A stretch of 64,000 nucleotides of DNA, from NCBI RefSeq assembly GCF_003473485.1, contig NC_053042.1, forward strand, positions 41,568,762-41,632,761, in the 5' to 3' direction. Source of the DNA: Medicago truncatula (lineage: Eukaryota > Streptophyta > Magnoliopsida > Fabales > Fabaceae). A program made the position numbers and the translations under genes. Shown here one piece after another: positions 1-11,159 of the stretch (positions are counted from its first letter, which is position 1; each line of letters begins with the position of its first letter). Below the pieces are notes generated by a model. The model did no database searches. It saw nothing but the letters and a program-made list of their open reading frames with translations, and was not told the origin of the DNA.

Positions 1-97
1 TTTCGTTAGTAAGAACTTATGAATTAACATAAAAGTTTATTTATTTGCATAAGCTATTTTTCGTAAGCTCAAAAATAAGTCAATCCAAACAGGCCTA
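1..97. mobile_element. End fragment of a hAT-like MITE
   Basis: The first ~97 bases end in a terminal motif of the type CAATCCAAACAGGCC and carry 'cataagct / gtaagctc' steps. The same style of sequence occurs in the complete element at 57427-57700, whose ends read AGGGCTATTTGGA and TCAAATAGGTCCT. The other end lies outside the window. It sits in the intron before the first visible ABC-ATPase exon. Bases 98-432 are AT-rich intron sequence with nothing else recognisable. Confidence 0.45.
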
Positions 98-432
98 GAT
101 CTGTTTCCTCACGAGCCTGTAGCAATTTTTTATTGACTTAATTTTTTTTGAAAGGCTACTTCAAGTAGTGTTTGAGCTTATAAGTTACCATTTTTCCTAC
201 AAACTTTACCCTTATTATCTTAATTAAAAATATTAAAATATTAATCAGCTAGTTCAACCGTTAATTTTACCAAACCTACAAATTTCAATTTGCTAGTTCA
301 TTTGCTATCAGCAAGCTTATCCACTATTTTTTACTAAACAGAGTCTTAGAAATTCAGAATAATCACTTTTTGTTTCTATCAAATTGCTAATGTGGGTGAT
401 TGGTTTTCTTTTTTTGGGGGGATGGGGCACAG

Positions 433-2271
433 TGGAGGAGAGATGTTGCTTTTGCTGGCTTTGAAGTTCCAATACAGATGGACATTTCTGCCGAGAAAAT
501 GATATTTGGTGTGGCTGGGATTGATCCTGCTAGAAGAGCAGAGCTAATTAAGGTTAGAAGCTGTGCACGGTTGCTTAGTTTTAACATGTATGTAAACTGC
601 CTTTCTCTTCATGAATTTCTTCATGTCAGACGAGGTTACTGGTGATTGTAGGACACTTTTGTTTTAAATGCATAACAACAAAACAGTGCCATGAATAATT
701 ACTTCTATCATCTTCTTATTTGCTAGTTGCTGGTAGATTTGACTTCAATTGTTTGATGATATGTTTTCTCTTCATATGCTAAAATGTGTGTAGAAGATAT
801 GTTTGATCATACTGTTTCAAATCATAATTAACAGTTTACTCGTTGTGGTTGTCGAAGTAAATATCAGTTCATGTGTAACCACAATAAGAGTATTCGACCA
901 ACATTTCATTCCTAAGCTATCTTCCTCTTCCCATTGCTATTTTGGTATGGTTAGCCTTTGTGTTCATTTCTGTATATGAGCTGTACATGCATGCGGTTTC
1001 TTTTAATATTAATGATAAAATACAGAGAAAATCTTTGGGGTGGGAAAGGGAGAACACAAGTGTGTTTGATATGACACTTATGTTATGCTTGAATTTAATA
1101 TTGGTTGATGGCCTTAAGGCTTAGCTCATTCATGCTAGATTCAACCAAAACTATATCATTATGTACTCTTATGTTAATGTTCACTGACTATGCATGGCTA
1201 AATTCTGAAAAGGGTACTCAGACTATGCATATATATAGTTGTCTTTGGAAAACTGTTGCTTTGTTTTGTTCTGATGTTCAACTGGGCAGGTATTAGATAT
1301 CAATCTTTCATGGAGATTGCATAAAGTATCCGATGGTCAAAGAAGAAGAGTGCAAATTTGTATGGGTCTCCTCAAACCATTTCAGGCATGACATATATTT
1401 GTTGATGTATTGTCTTCCTTATGGCCTTTTCATGTTTAGAAATTACAATTCATTGTTGAATTTAGAGCAGTTTTTTACTTGTAAGGTTGCTCATTCCTTT
1501 CCTAGGTTCTTCTTCTGGATGAGATAACAGTTGACCTTGATGTTCTAGCAAGAGCTGACCTTCTGAAGTTTCTAAGAAAGGAATGTGATGAGAGGGGTGC
1601 CACTATTATATATGCAACACATATATTTGACGGTCTTGAGGATTGGCCAACAAATATTGTATGTATAGTATAATAATCCTTCTGTCATTTCAGTTCTGAA
1701 CTGTTTTATGTCAATGTTTTAGCATAATAATCCTTCTGTCATTTCAATGCTCTTTTATCAGGTTTATGTAGCTCATGGAAGGCTGGAACTAGCAATGCCC
1801 ATAGAGAAAGTCAAAGAAACTAGCAAACTATCACTAATGGTTTGTTTTGTCTCTCTCTCAATCAATTATTTATGTGTCACTCAATTTATCTTATAGTAAT
1901 TATGCGCGCTACTCCACGAATAACCTTGAATACAAGTTGTATTATACAACTTATGGTTGTGGAGTAAACAGCTTAAATTGTAGACCAGGCTGTGCAATTT
2001 ACGTGCCGAATTGGTTTTGTATATGCAGAGAACAGTAGAAGTTTGGTTACGGAAGGAGCGAGATGAAGATAGAAGACAAAGGAAAGAAAGGAAGGCTGCT
2101 GGCCTTCCTGAATTTGATAAGCAAGTTGATGGAAGCCGTGTAGTTGGAGGGGATCCTGCACGAGCTCCGGTTCGAGTTACTAATAATGGCTGGGCTGCAG
2201 GTCGGTTACATTCCACTATTGCCGGTGAAGAAAACTTCCTCCTAAGCTCAAACCGAGTTTTGAGGGGGTAA
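433..2271 (+). CDS. ABCI20: ABC transporter I family member 20-like soluble ATPase (3' part)
   Basis: Five exons join in frame: 433-552, 1290-1385, 1506-1658, 1762-1839 and 2029-2271 (stop TAA). The product has the divergent ABC signature VSDGQRRR followed by ICMGLL, a Walker B segment [12 protein letters not shown], and a switch-region His in YATHIFDGL. There is no membrane domain, as expected for the plant ABCI19/20/21 group: soluble single-ATPase proteins reported at the ER and linked to hormone responses in Arabidopsis. The C-terminal [17 protein letters not shown] tail is typical of the ABCI20 branch. The Walker A exons must lie upstream of the window, so the gene is partial at the window edge, not truncated biologically. 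The intron after exon 1290-1385 has a GC donor. Family is confident; the exact paralogue number is less so. Confidence 0.9.
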
Positions 2272-2830
2272 AATAATTTTCAAATTCTTTGAGCGCTTTT
2301 GCTGTTTGATTTTTTAAACTTCAAATAAAATTTGTTTGCCAATGCTTTCTGGTATTTATAATCCTCTTTGCTATAGAAAGGGTCCCATGTTATGCAGAGA
2401 AAGTAAAGTTAATGTATGTAGCCTCGAAAGTATATGATGCTTGATTGAAAGCGTTTTGTAACCTTGTTATTACAAATTTGTAACACTGTATTTGGGTGAA
2501 AAGAGAACAATAGCAGCCGTATTAAAATTTTGTTATAATGTTTCCCGGTCTGGTATCCTTTGTTTTGCTCAATTACTCTGGCTACTCTTTATAGGTCTCT
2601 TTATACTTGGATTTTTAGTGTTAGCCTTAGCAGTGCTCTGTTTTTTCCTAACTTTGGTCTTAAGAAATTTTTTCCTTCTATTTTCTCAATCACTGTCTCT
2701 TTACTAACTTGAATACCGTATGTCGTGATCACTTTTCAAATTCATAGTTCTATTTATCTTTTTAAATGCAAAAACATATGCATAGGCATCATTTTAGAAG
2801 AGAAGATCACAACTTGGTTGGCACATTAGC
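2272..2830. other. 3'UTR and spacer of the ABC-ATPase gene
   Basis: AT-rich sequence after the stop, presumably 3'UTR up to roughly 2500, then spacer. No coding signal or repeat is recognised here. Confidence 0.5.
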
Positions 2831-2831
2831 C

Positions 2832-3065
2832 CTAATAATCATTTGCAGCATATTCACATTTATTAATAGCAAGAAAAATGAGATAAATGGGACAGAAACA
2901 AGAGCCATGAGAACTAAAGAAACCTATAAACAAAGTAACCTTTAAAAAAAGAGTAGAATTATCTCTGAAAATGTCACGTACATCAGCCGGATGAGGAGAA
3001 CCTTTGGAAACATCATTTGAATTACATTTCAATTGAAACTCTTAAATAGAAGAAGACATGCAACC
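2832..3065 (-). pseudogene. RNase H-like remnant of a non-LTR retroelement (N-terminal part)
   Basis: The minus-strand translation contains SKGSPHPADVRDIFRDNS and later AINKCEYAAND. This matches the start of plant RVT_3-type RNase H domains, where the pattern is usually SKGNPGPAG..GIFRD. The usual Gly and Ala residues are lost and the frame is not sustained beyond about 65 codons. It is a decayed domain fragment, not a gene. Confidence 0.55.
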
Positions 3066-3194
3066 CTTGAATGTATTCCCTCCCCGTAATAACCAAATTA
3101 AAAGAGTTGCTTTTTATCATCAAATCTTACAAGAGTTCCCCAGCTCTTCCAAAATCAAATACATACTTTTTAATGAATAACAACGGAACAATCT

Positions 3195-3392
3195 ACAAGC
3201 ACAACATTAAAAATTATACTCTGCCCATCTAAGGAAGACCAAATTTGACCAAACCATCTGCCACTTGATTAACTTCTTTAAAGACATGGGACCGTCGACA
3301 ATCACCGGCTCACCGCCCTTGATAGAAAATTGGTTAATTTCAGCCACCAATTGCGCACAAGCTGCGACTGCCCCACACTTGGATGTGTGTGG
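3195..3392 (-). pseudogene. RNase H-like remnant of a non-LTR retroelement (C-terminal part)
   Basis: On the minus strand the segment ends EVNQVADGLVKFGLP-stop, the classic C-terminus of plant LINE or RVT_3 RNase H proteins (EVNQVADGLAKFGL type). Upstream, AEINQF and related words appear in shifted frames, so at least one frameshift is present. It lies upstream, in minus-strand order, of the N-terminal remnant at 2832-3065, so the two come from different copies or a rearranged one. Confidence 0.6.
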
Positions 3393-3659
3393 CACTTTGT
3401 TTAAAAAAAAAAATGAAAAAATTGCATTGTATGCGTTTGTTTCTTTTTTTTCTTTTTTTTGGTAGATGTATGCGTTTGTTTCTAAAAATTGGATATGAAA
3501 AAAATGCTTATATCATTATTGTATACAAATTAAATCCTATTTTTATGGGTAAATATAAATTTATGAGTTTATTTTTGTACACTATCGGTATAAAATTATT
3601 ATACACATGTTTTGATGTGAAAATACATAATTTTTCTTTTTCTAACATCAAACAAGTTT

Positions 3660-3820
3660 TATTATTAAGTTAAGATAAATACAAATGGTACTAAACCCAT
3701 CAATGTGATGAGTAAAAGTAGTACTCAACTTAACTTAAATAATCCATAGCCCTCCCCCAATTAAATGCTGCAAAAATACTATTTCAAAATACAATATAAA
3801 GGATTAACAAACCATTCATA
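3660..3820 (-). mobile_element. 3' end of a minus-strand LINE, separated from its body by another insertion
   Basis: Minus-strand reading gives HYEWFVNPLYCILK-stop, the typical C-terminal motif (YEWCxNPxxCL) of plant LINE ORF2. It is followed by a 3'UTR-like stretch ending near 'cttaataataaaa' at about 3660. The matching upstream portion lies at 4775-5312, on the far side of the plus-strand LINE. Confidence 0.65.
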
Positions 3821-4774
3821 ATGTTGTTTAGAGTGGTCGGAGGTGGTGGTAGCACACTTTTTTGGTTAGATAATTGGGTGGGGGGTGTGCCATTTCAGGT
3901 GCAACTTTCTCGCCTCTTTGATTTAGTTGTTGACAAAAGGGTAACAGTGCAGGAGATGGAGAGGAGAGGGTCGGTTGAGGGCGGTGGTGCTTGGGTGTGG
4001 AGGAGGCGTTTGCTGGCGTGGGAGGAGGAGTTGGTATCCGAGTGTGTGTCTCTATTGCACAATGTTGTTTTGCAGGCCCATATTCATGACAGGTGGCGAT
4101 GGATTCTTGACCCTATTAATGGCTATACCGTTAAAGGGACTTACATATATCTGACGACGGTGGAGGCTCCTACTGAGCCCGATTTGTTTGATGTGTGGAA
4201 GAAGCAAGTCCCGCTGAAGGTTTCAGTGTTTGCTTGGAGACTTCTTCGCAATCGGTTACCAACTAAAAACAATCTTTTCCGCACGAGAATCATACATCAA
4301 GACGACACGACTTGTATAGGTGGGTGCGGTTCCTCTAAGACTGTGGATCACCTTCTCTTTCGTTGTGATTATTTTGGTACGGTTTGGCATCTTATATATT
4401 AGTGGCTAGGCATTTCTTTCATAGCTCCAGATGCCGTTACAACTCATTTTCATCAGTTTGGTCACTTTGCGGGATTACCGCGATCTACATATTCTTTTCT
4501 GACAGTAATCTGGATGGCTAGAGTCTGGGTTATTTGGAAGGAAAGAAACAACATGATTTTCAACCAGAAGAATGCTGACTTGCATCATTTAGCAGACTTA
4601 TGTCTTTTTCTTGGCTAAAGGCAAATGTACCGACTTTCACTTTGCTGACTTGTCTTTTTTGTTAACAAACACTTGTAACGGTATTTTGGTGAGTGGTTTT
4701 TTCGGCACACCTTGTGCGAATGAACCACCTTCGGTGATCTAATATATTCCATTTTTGTTTGTTAAAAAAAAAAA
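3821..4774 (+). mobile_element. 5'-truncated LINE with zf-RVT region and poly(A) tail
   Basis: The plus-strand frame 3821-4402 encodes the end of a LINE ORF2. It holds a FWLDNW word, RWRWILDPINGYTVKGTY, then the zinc-binding reverse-transcriptase region (zf-RVT) with VWKKQVPLKVSVFAWRLL and a C/H-rich HLLFRCDYF segment. A TAG at 4400-4402 interrupts what should continue as WLGISFIAPDAV. Further in-family words (VWVIWKERNNMIFNQKN, FSWLKANVPTF) follow with a frameshift. The element ends in about 11 A at 4764-4774. It is dead and 5'-truncated. No clear target-site duplication was found. Confidence 0.85.
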
Positions 4775-5312
4775 TCTCTTAATTGTATGCACCACCTTCC
4801 CCACAATTGAAGATTTAGATGCAAAGATTTTATCATTCCTTACTTTCCCAATCGACCAAAGTACTGTTTGCCAAATTAACCCCTTTCCTCCCCTTACCCT
4901 TCCGGTCAAAGAGGCAAAACATTTGGAACAACATCAGTAAATCCCCCGGAAGGACTAAAACTACACCAAACGACTTGAAAATTTTGTTTCCAATTTGTCA
5001 GGCAAACGCGCATGTAACACACAAGTGATCTTCCACTTCCCTCTCACAACTGCACCACAAAAAAGATGGAGCTTTTGGTTCCCCACCACAACTCTTCTCT
5101 TGAGAAAATTCACCCAATAGAGCACTTGCTAAGAGAAAATTCCTCCTTATGCATGTCCCAAAGAAGAAAGAGTAGAAAAGGAGTTGCTCATAATATTATA
5201 AATCGAGTTTACCGTATATGGACCATGGTTATTTGCCAAACAACTCCAATCATCTTCATTTGGTGACAATAAGATTACATTGTCTTGCTCCTCATACTCC
5301 TTGAATGGAACT
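4775..5312 (-). mobile_element. LINE ORF2 fragment (zf-RVT region), minus strand, interrupted
   Basis: Minus-strand reading gives DDWSCLANNHGPYTVNSIYN, then a zinc-ribbon-like CSCE..VEDHLCVTCAFA, then words close to LIWQTVLWSIWKVRNDKIFASK after one frameshift, and VVHTIKRF at its left edge. These are successive parts of a plant LINE zf-RVT C-terminus. The next expected C-terminal motif is found at 3770-3820, so the plus-strand LINE 3821-4774 splits this element. A 19-T run at 5313-5331 borders it on the right. Confidence 0.75.
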
Positions 5313-5362
5313 TCTTTTTTTTTTTTTTTTTTCATACTTCTTTATTTATTACTTTTAAAAAA

Positions 5363-5737
5363 AAAATTAAATATGTTATTGGTCCTTACATTTTTCTTGG
5401 CTAAAGGCAAATGTATCCACTTTCCTTCATAGACAGATCCAAACGAACCAATAAATAATGTTTTTAAATTTTTATTTTTATTTGTAATCAATAAATAAAA
5501 TAAATTTTAAAATTTTAATTAGAATATTTTTAATATGTGGCATGCCATGTCATTAATGAGGCCACATGGCGTCTGATGTGGCGTCCTCCGTTTGTCAAAT
5601 CAACAAAAATTAACAGCAGGGACCAAATGTCACTAACGGAATAAAAAGTAAGGATTTTAAAAACCTTTATTGAAATGTAAGGACTATTTTCAAAGTTGCG
5701 TAAAATGTAGGGACTAAAAACATATTTAACCTTAAAA
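5363..5737. mobile_element. Non-autonomous TIR element (TTAAATATGTTxTTxGTCC type)
   Basis: Left end 'ttaaatatgttattggtcc' at 5367 and right end 'ggactaaaaacatatttaa' near 5711-5729 are inverted repeats about 30 bp long with few mismatches. The interior is AT-rich with a GC-richer block at 5538-5640. This terminal motif is very common in legume genomes. Flanking A-runs hide any target-site duplication. No ORF. Confidence 0.65.
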
Positions 5738-5964
5738 AAAATGACATTGTATTCTATTTTTTTTGTTTAAATTATAAATCGAAACAATTTAAAATGAACT
5801 AAGTTACAATTTAACTATTTTTTCAACATTCTTATAAAAAAAAAAAACTATTTTTTCAAACATGTTTTCTTTCTTTTAGTTTTGTATGTTATAGTTTACA
5901 TAAATTTAACTCATGGACTTTATAAGATAATTATTAATTCCATAAAAAAAAAATTGTTGATTTA

Positions 5965-6065
5965 TATGAATAATGTATTATAATATGTATGAGCCAATGT
6001 TCGAACTCCAACACCCTCATTTTAATAGCTGAATTTCTAACTTTTAAACTATTTGATAAAAAAAT
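5965..6065 (+). repeat. 5'-truncated tRNA-derived SINE
   Basis: A box B-like 'gttcgaactcc' at about 6000 is followed by a diverged copy of the family 3' end (gaatttctaac...actatttgataaaaaaa). It is alignable by eye with the better SINE copy at 21596-21732. No box A is preserved. Confidence 0.5.
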
Positions 6066-7659
6066 ACTAATTTAATCATTCTGATTCACTCACGTCGAAC
6101 TATGTTGTTGTGTCCAATGAACCACTAATCCTTTTATTTTGAATTAAATCAATTACATTACGGTATGAAAAACAGTTAAATCACAACCACTGATATTTTC
6201 TATTTAAAACTGATCTATGCAACCTACGGCTACAACTACCCAACAGCAATTTAGCTGTCCTCCAATAATTGTTGTTTTTTCAACAAGAATAATTCAGGGT
6301 TCATTCCTTTTCCTTAAAGTTATAGGTCTACTACTATAGTACATTAATAAAATAGTATACAGAAAGAATAATAATAAGTAATAACAAAAAACCCGAGGAG
6401 ACAAAGCAGAGCAAAGTGAGGGTTCTTTTATTCCCCTTCTTGCTTTATAATAATTCGTTTGACGACCTCATTATTCACTTCCATCATTGCACAATTAAGA
6501 ATAAGATGTATGAAAATTTTAAATAGAAAAGATATTAGATGTCTAGTTTAATACGGATGTTTAAAGAATCAAACATTTTATGATTTCACCTCCTCAATAT
6601 TGAAGGGTTTTACTATCTCACCACACGGCATCGTACTAATAGATTTGAAATTAAAATTATTCACCCTAGGTCTAGATTTTTTTATATAACAAGGAGGTAG
6701 CACATAAACAAATTAAAAATCTTTTTTTAAAAAGTGGTTTTTTTGAGTTTTAAACAAATCAAAATAGCACTAGATTTTTTTATAATTCATATACAAAATC
6801 TATTTTCTTTAAAGTTAAAACAAATGCACGATAATGTACTAATATGACATAGTTGGTTGGATGCCTTTGATTTTGATGTTTTTGGGTATCTTTGTCTATA
6901 TCTTTCTCCTAACCAATAATTATCTCTCATCAAAATAATTTATTTTATTCATTTCATCATCACTCTTTTTCATCTAAAATATACTAAAGTTATCAAAGTT
7001 ACTTAAGTGCCACCCTAAAACTTGAGAGATGTGATGTGACCCCTAAATGGAATTATTGTAGCTACCTGGTTGGTGGTGATAGCTTGGGCAACTAACAAAA
7101 AAAGTTCATTAATGAACTAATAATGCAACTTCATAAATTGGCCCAAAAAAGAAATGCAACTTTTTTTTGGTGGTCAAAAAGAAATGCAACTTCATAAAGA
7201 GTATACTAGGTAATAAGTAATACACGTTTGGAGGAAGAAGAAGAAGAATATTTTTTTAGGTGTGGATTGACTATCATAAGGACTGTGTGCTTTATTTGTT
7301 TATTTTATGAAAGCGACTCGCACTTTCCAACCTGTGCTTATTATTTCTTTTCTAAGGGAAGGAATTTATTATTATTATTATTACCAACATTTAGATGAGA
7401 ATTTTGTGTCCGTCTATCCCGTCTTATTGCGTTAATGAGTATAAATTACGAACAATTTTTTTTATAAAATTTAATTAAAAATATTTTGATTTTGATTAAA
7501 ATTATAGATATAGATAATAAATTTTTTGTACTTTCATATTGCAATAAACTATATTTTTTTTCAATGATAACAATAATATACAAATATAAATATATCCCCT
7601 TCAACAAAATACAACAAATATAATATACATTTTTATCTTTTTAAATAACCCCAACAAAA

Positions 7660-7775
7660 TAGTATTTAACTCAGTTGATAGGTGTTTGTCAAAAAAAAAA
7701 AAAATCAGTTGGTAGGAACAATGCATAATATATTCAAAGTCGAGGGTTCAAACTCCAACCACTACAAAAAAAAAA
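7660..7775 (+). repeat. SINE-like fragments (two stacked pieces)
   Basis: A first piece, 'aactcagttgataggtg', ends in a 14-A run. A second, 'tcagttggtaggaacaatgc' with box B-like 'gggttcaaactcc', ends in an 11-A run. Both resemble the SINE family seen at 21596-21732. Confidence 0.5.
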
Positions 7776-8497
7776 ATCAACTTTATTTAAAGATATAAAA
7801 AGTCAACTTTATTTAAAGATATAATTTAAAATGAAAAGGATGAATCTGCAAAACGTAAAAGGTGAATTTGCAAACAAACTCACAACACCCAAGTTAATAG
7901 CATTCCACAGAAAAATGCCTACAAATAATATGATAAAATCTAAATAACCAGAATACCCATGCTTTTGGATCTGCAACGTTGACGCCCAAATCATTAAATG
8001 AATTTGTGATTGTCTGAAGTTGATCTTTCAATACGAACCAAACGAACACCACACAACAAAAGATGCGAAATCAAACAACGTCGCACTAAAATCACGAAAA
8101 AACACAAAAGAAAAACTTGATGTATGTGGAAATCACTTATTTAGATTGAAAGAAAGGAGAAAAATTATACCGAAGGTGATTCAAGGTCAAAAATTAACCT
8201 AAGATCACCTCTCCTCCATATGTGAAAGAGGAAGAAAACTTAGAAAGAATAGAGAGTTTCTCTCCCTAAAGAATTAGGGCCATGCTATACCATTTTGAGA
8301 CGTTTTTTCGTATAGTATAGATTTCTTAAATTGCATATATTTTGTTTATTTATATATTTTTGCCTGTGTCACTTTTATTTCTAAATCTAATCGGTATCTT
8401 CACCAGTAGTTAATTTGCTTTGAGTAGATAAGACTGTCATCTCTGAACTTCAACATTTTTATTGTCTTCATTCCATTTTCTGGTAAGGAATAGGATT

Positions 8498-8498
<1 letters not shown>

Positions 8499-8538
<40 letters not shown>
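8499..8538 (+). repeat. (CT)n microsatellite near the 5'UTR of the peptidase gene
   Basis: About 19 CT units in a row. Such CT tracts are frequent in plant 5'UTRs and core promoters. The tract is ~950 bp upstream of the next start codon, and a donor-like 'gaggtaatta' at 8645 plus acceptor 'atgcag' at 9418-9423 suggest a 5'UTR intron between them. Confidence 0.6.
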
Positions 8539-8539
<1 letters not shown>

Positions 8540-9482
8540 AATTCTGTTTCTTTTTTAATTTCTCTCTTGTTAATTAATAATCCTCAGAAGAAGGAAAAAA
8601 AAAAAACATGTTTATTCTTAATTATTATGTTCTTTTGTATTTCGAGGTAATTAATATTCCTTGTTCTTTCATCATTTGGTTGCGTGATCATCATAGACTA
8701 TTATAGTATTTCTATGAAACATGTTTTAAATTAATTTGATCTTCTTTGTGTCATCGTTGAAACTGTTTTTTCATCAATTATTACTCTTGAAAGTTGAAAC
8801 CTTAAAATTTGCAAGATTATGTCACGACCCAATTATGTTTTCATGTTGAATACTGTCATTAGGATGTCTGGGATTACAAAATTGGAGTCTTTTCTTTTGA
8901 GTTCTTGAGTGAAATGGATGAACTTTTTCATTTGATCATCTTCTCTGATTTGTGTTCCTTGTAAAGTCTTGAAATTTAGTTGAGTGTTTTAGTGTATTGT
9001 TGTTAAGATTTTAAGTTGTGGTTTGATTGTGTTGCACTATGATGCTTAATATTGGTGAGAATCGCGGTCAACTGACGCTGATGTGGGTTCAATCAACAAT
9101 TGTGATCATGTTGTGGTGATATCGCAATTGGATCACAATTGTCGCAGAGACGTTTAAAATTTTGATGTGATGATATCGCGGTCCAAATTGTAGTCGCAGA
9201 CTTTCTTTTGAACCCCCGACTGCTGTTAGTTACTTGTGCAACTTATCAAAATAATCATTTTTATAAATCAAAGTTTGATAGCGTGACGTGGCTCCTAGTG
9301 TATTTTGAATTGATGATTTTGGATTATGATGTAATGTTTCTGTATATGATGATATGGTCCACTTGATAAGAAGGTTTGGTTTTATTATCAGTTTTTACTC
9401 ATTTTGCTCATCATTTAATGCAGGTCTTTTAAGCAATACTTTCTAATTGAAGCTCTAAATATTATTAGACCATCATCAGCAG

Positions 9483-11031
9483 ATGGGGTCCGAAGGTCCT
9501 TCAGCTGCTGTAACAACAGTTTATATAACAGGTTTCAAGAAATTCCATGGAGTTTCAGAGAATCCAACGGAGACAATTGTGAATAATTTGACGGAATATG
9601 TGAAAAAGAAGGGTTTGCCAAAGGGTTTAGCTATTGGGAGCTGCAGTATTCTTGATACTGCTGGACAAGGAGCCCTTGTTCCGCTGTACCAGACATTGCA
9701 ATCTGCCATTATTGCCAAGGAATCTGAATCTTCAAGTTCCAATAAAATTATCTGGGTGAGTTGCCAAGGATCCCTACTCCTTAGTCATACTTTGTCCGTA
9801 GGTTCTTTTATTAATCCTTCTCAAGTTTTATTTATGTAATCATATCAAGTTTAATATCTCTATGAAATTTTTCACGGATTACTTAGTGTCTTAGTAATCT
9901 AATATTTAAAGCAGCTGTATCCTTGTTTAGATATGATAATATAATTATGGAATTAACCACGACTAAAGATCACTGGAATTTGACATGGAAGTTTTTAAAA
10001 CATAATTAGCATAGAACTGAAATAATGGTAAGAAAGTTCTAGTTGGTTGAATTCAGCTATCTTGAATCGTAGTCATTTGATTATCATGAATCTTATGTTC
10101 TGGTAATGTTTGTTCAGCTGCATTTTGGGGTTAATAGTGGTGCAACAAGGTTTGCTATAGAACGTCAAGCTGTCAATGAGGCTACCTTCCGTTGCCCTGA
10201 TGAAATGGGATGGAAGCCACAGGTTAAACTTGTTTTCATCAACACTTTTAGGCCTGATCTTATTATCCTTTAGTGACAGTTCCATAAAAAATTTATTGCA
10301 GAAAGTTCCCATTGTTCCTTCAGATGGCCCGATTTCAAGAATACGGGAGGTAAATTGGATCATTGGTTTTCTTTTGCTTTGTAAATCAATGTTCTCTTGA
10401 GCTCTGTGTTTGGTACAAATATTAAAATGTTGAGGTTTATTTTATAATATCATTTATTTTGGATCCTCAGAAATATTTAACAGCTTACCATTCTAAGAAT
10501 CATTTAGCAAGCTTTTCAATTATCTTTGAGTCCTTGGTATCTAGAAACTTTGTGCTCTTCATTTTCAAAAACTTGTGAGGTATAGAGAAATTATTTTTTA
10601 AGCAAGTCTTTGCCTCTTGATGGAGGCATATAAGGTACAAGTGCAAAGATATTAGTATGCATAGTTGAAGACAACATGAATTGCTGCATCAAGATTTTGC
10701 CTTAATGACTGTTCCATGTTTTTGAGATGCGGTTGTCATGCGTCCTAACTTTGTCTTTTGTCCTAACTTTATGCAGACTACCCTTCCCGTGGAGGAGATC
10801 ACCAAGACCTTGGCAACGAAAGGTTATGATGTAATGACATCTGATGATGCAGGAAGGTTTGTGTGCAATTATGTTTACTATCATTCTCTTCGGTTCGCGG
10901 AGCAGAACGGAAACAAATCCCTTTTCGTGCATGTGCCACTCTTCTTCACAATAAATGAAGAAACCCAAATGCAATTTGCTGCTTCCTTATTAGAGGTACT
11001 TGCTAATGTTAGTAACACCCAGCTCATGTAA
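9483..11031 (+). CDS. Pyroglutamyl-peptidase I (pyrrolidone-carboxylate peptidase, family C15)
   Basis: Four exons: 9483-9755, 10118-10222, 10302-10349 and 10777-11031, giving 226 residues. It is a cytosolic cysteine peptidase that removes N-terminal pyroglutamate from peptides. The N-terminus has the family GFKKFHGVSENPTE motif (residues 17-30). A Glu lies in FAIERQAVNEA (E106), the candidate nucleophile in DDAGRFVCNYVYYHS (C172), and the His in SLFVHVPLF (H194), giving the expected Glu-Cys-His set. Length fits plant members. Splice sites are all GT-AG and in frame. The start was chosen as the first ATG of the exon that follows a probable 5'UTR intron acceptor at 9423. No operon-like context, and neighbours are unrelated. 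Confidence 0.93.
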
Positions 11032-11159
11032 TTGTTCTGGTGTTGCCGTGCTTCTGAGAATGGGTGACTGTACAACCTTGAATGAAATGTTATAAATTAT
11101 TGTGATTGTCATAATAATAAGATATTGTTATGAAATGGAAATAAAAATGGTGACGAATT

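Larger units (their letters stand above)
5740..8400. other. Gene-free AT-rich spacer with two SINE fragments
   Basis: No sustained coding frame on either strand. Many A/T runs and short AT microsatellites occur. The only recognisable pieces are tRNA-derived SINE fragments at about 5965-6065 and 7660-7775, listed separately. Confidence 0.6.
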
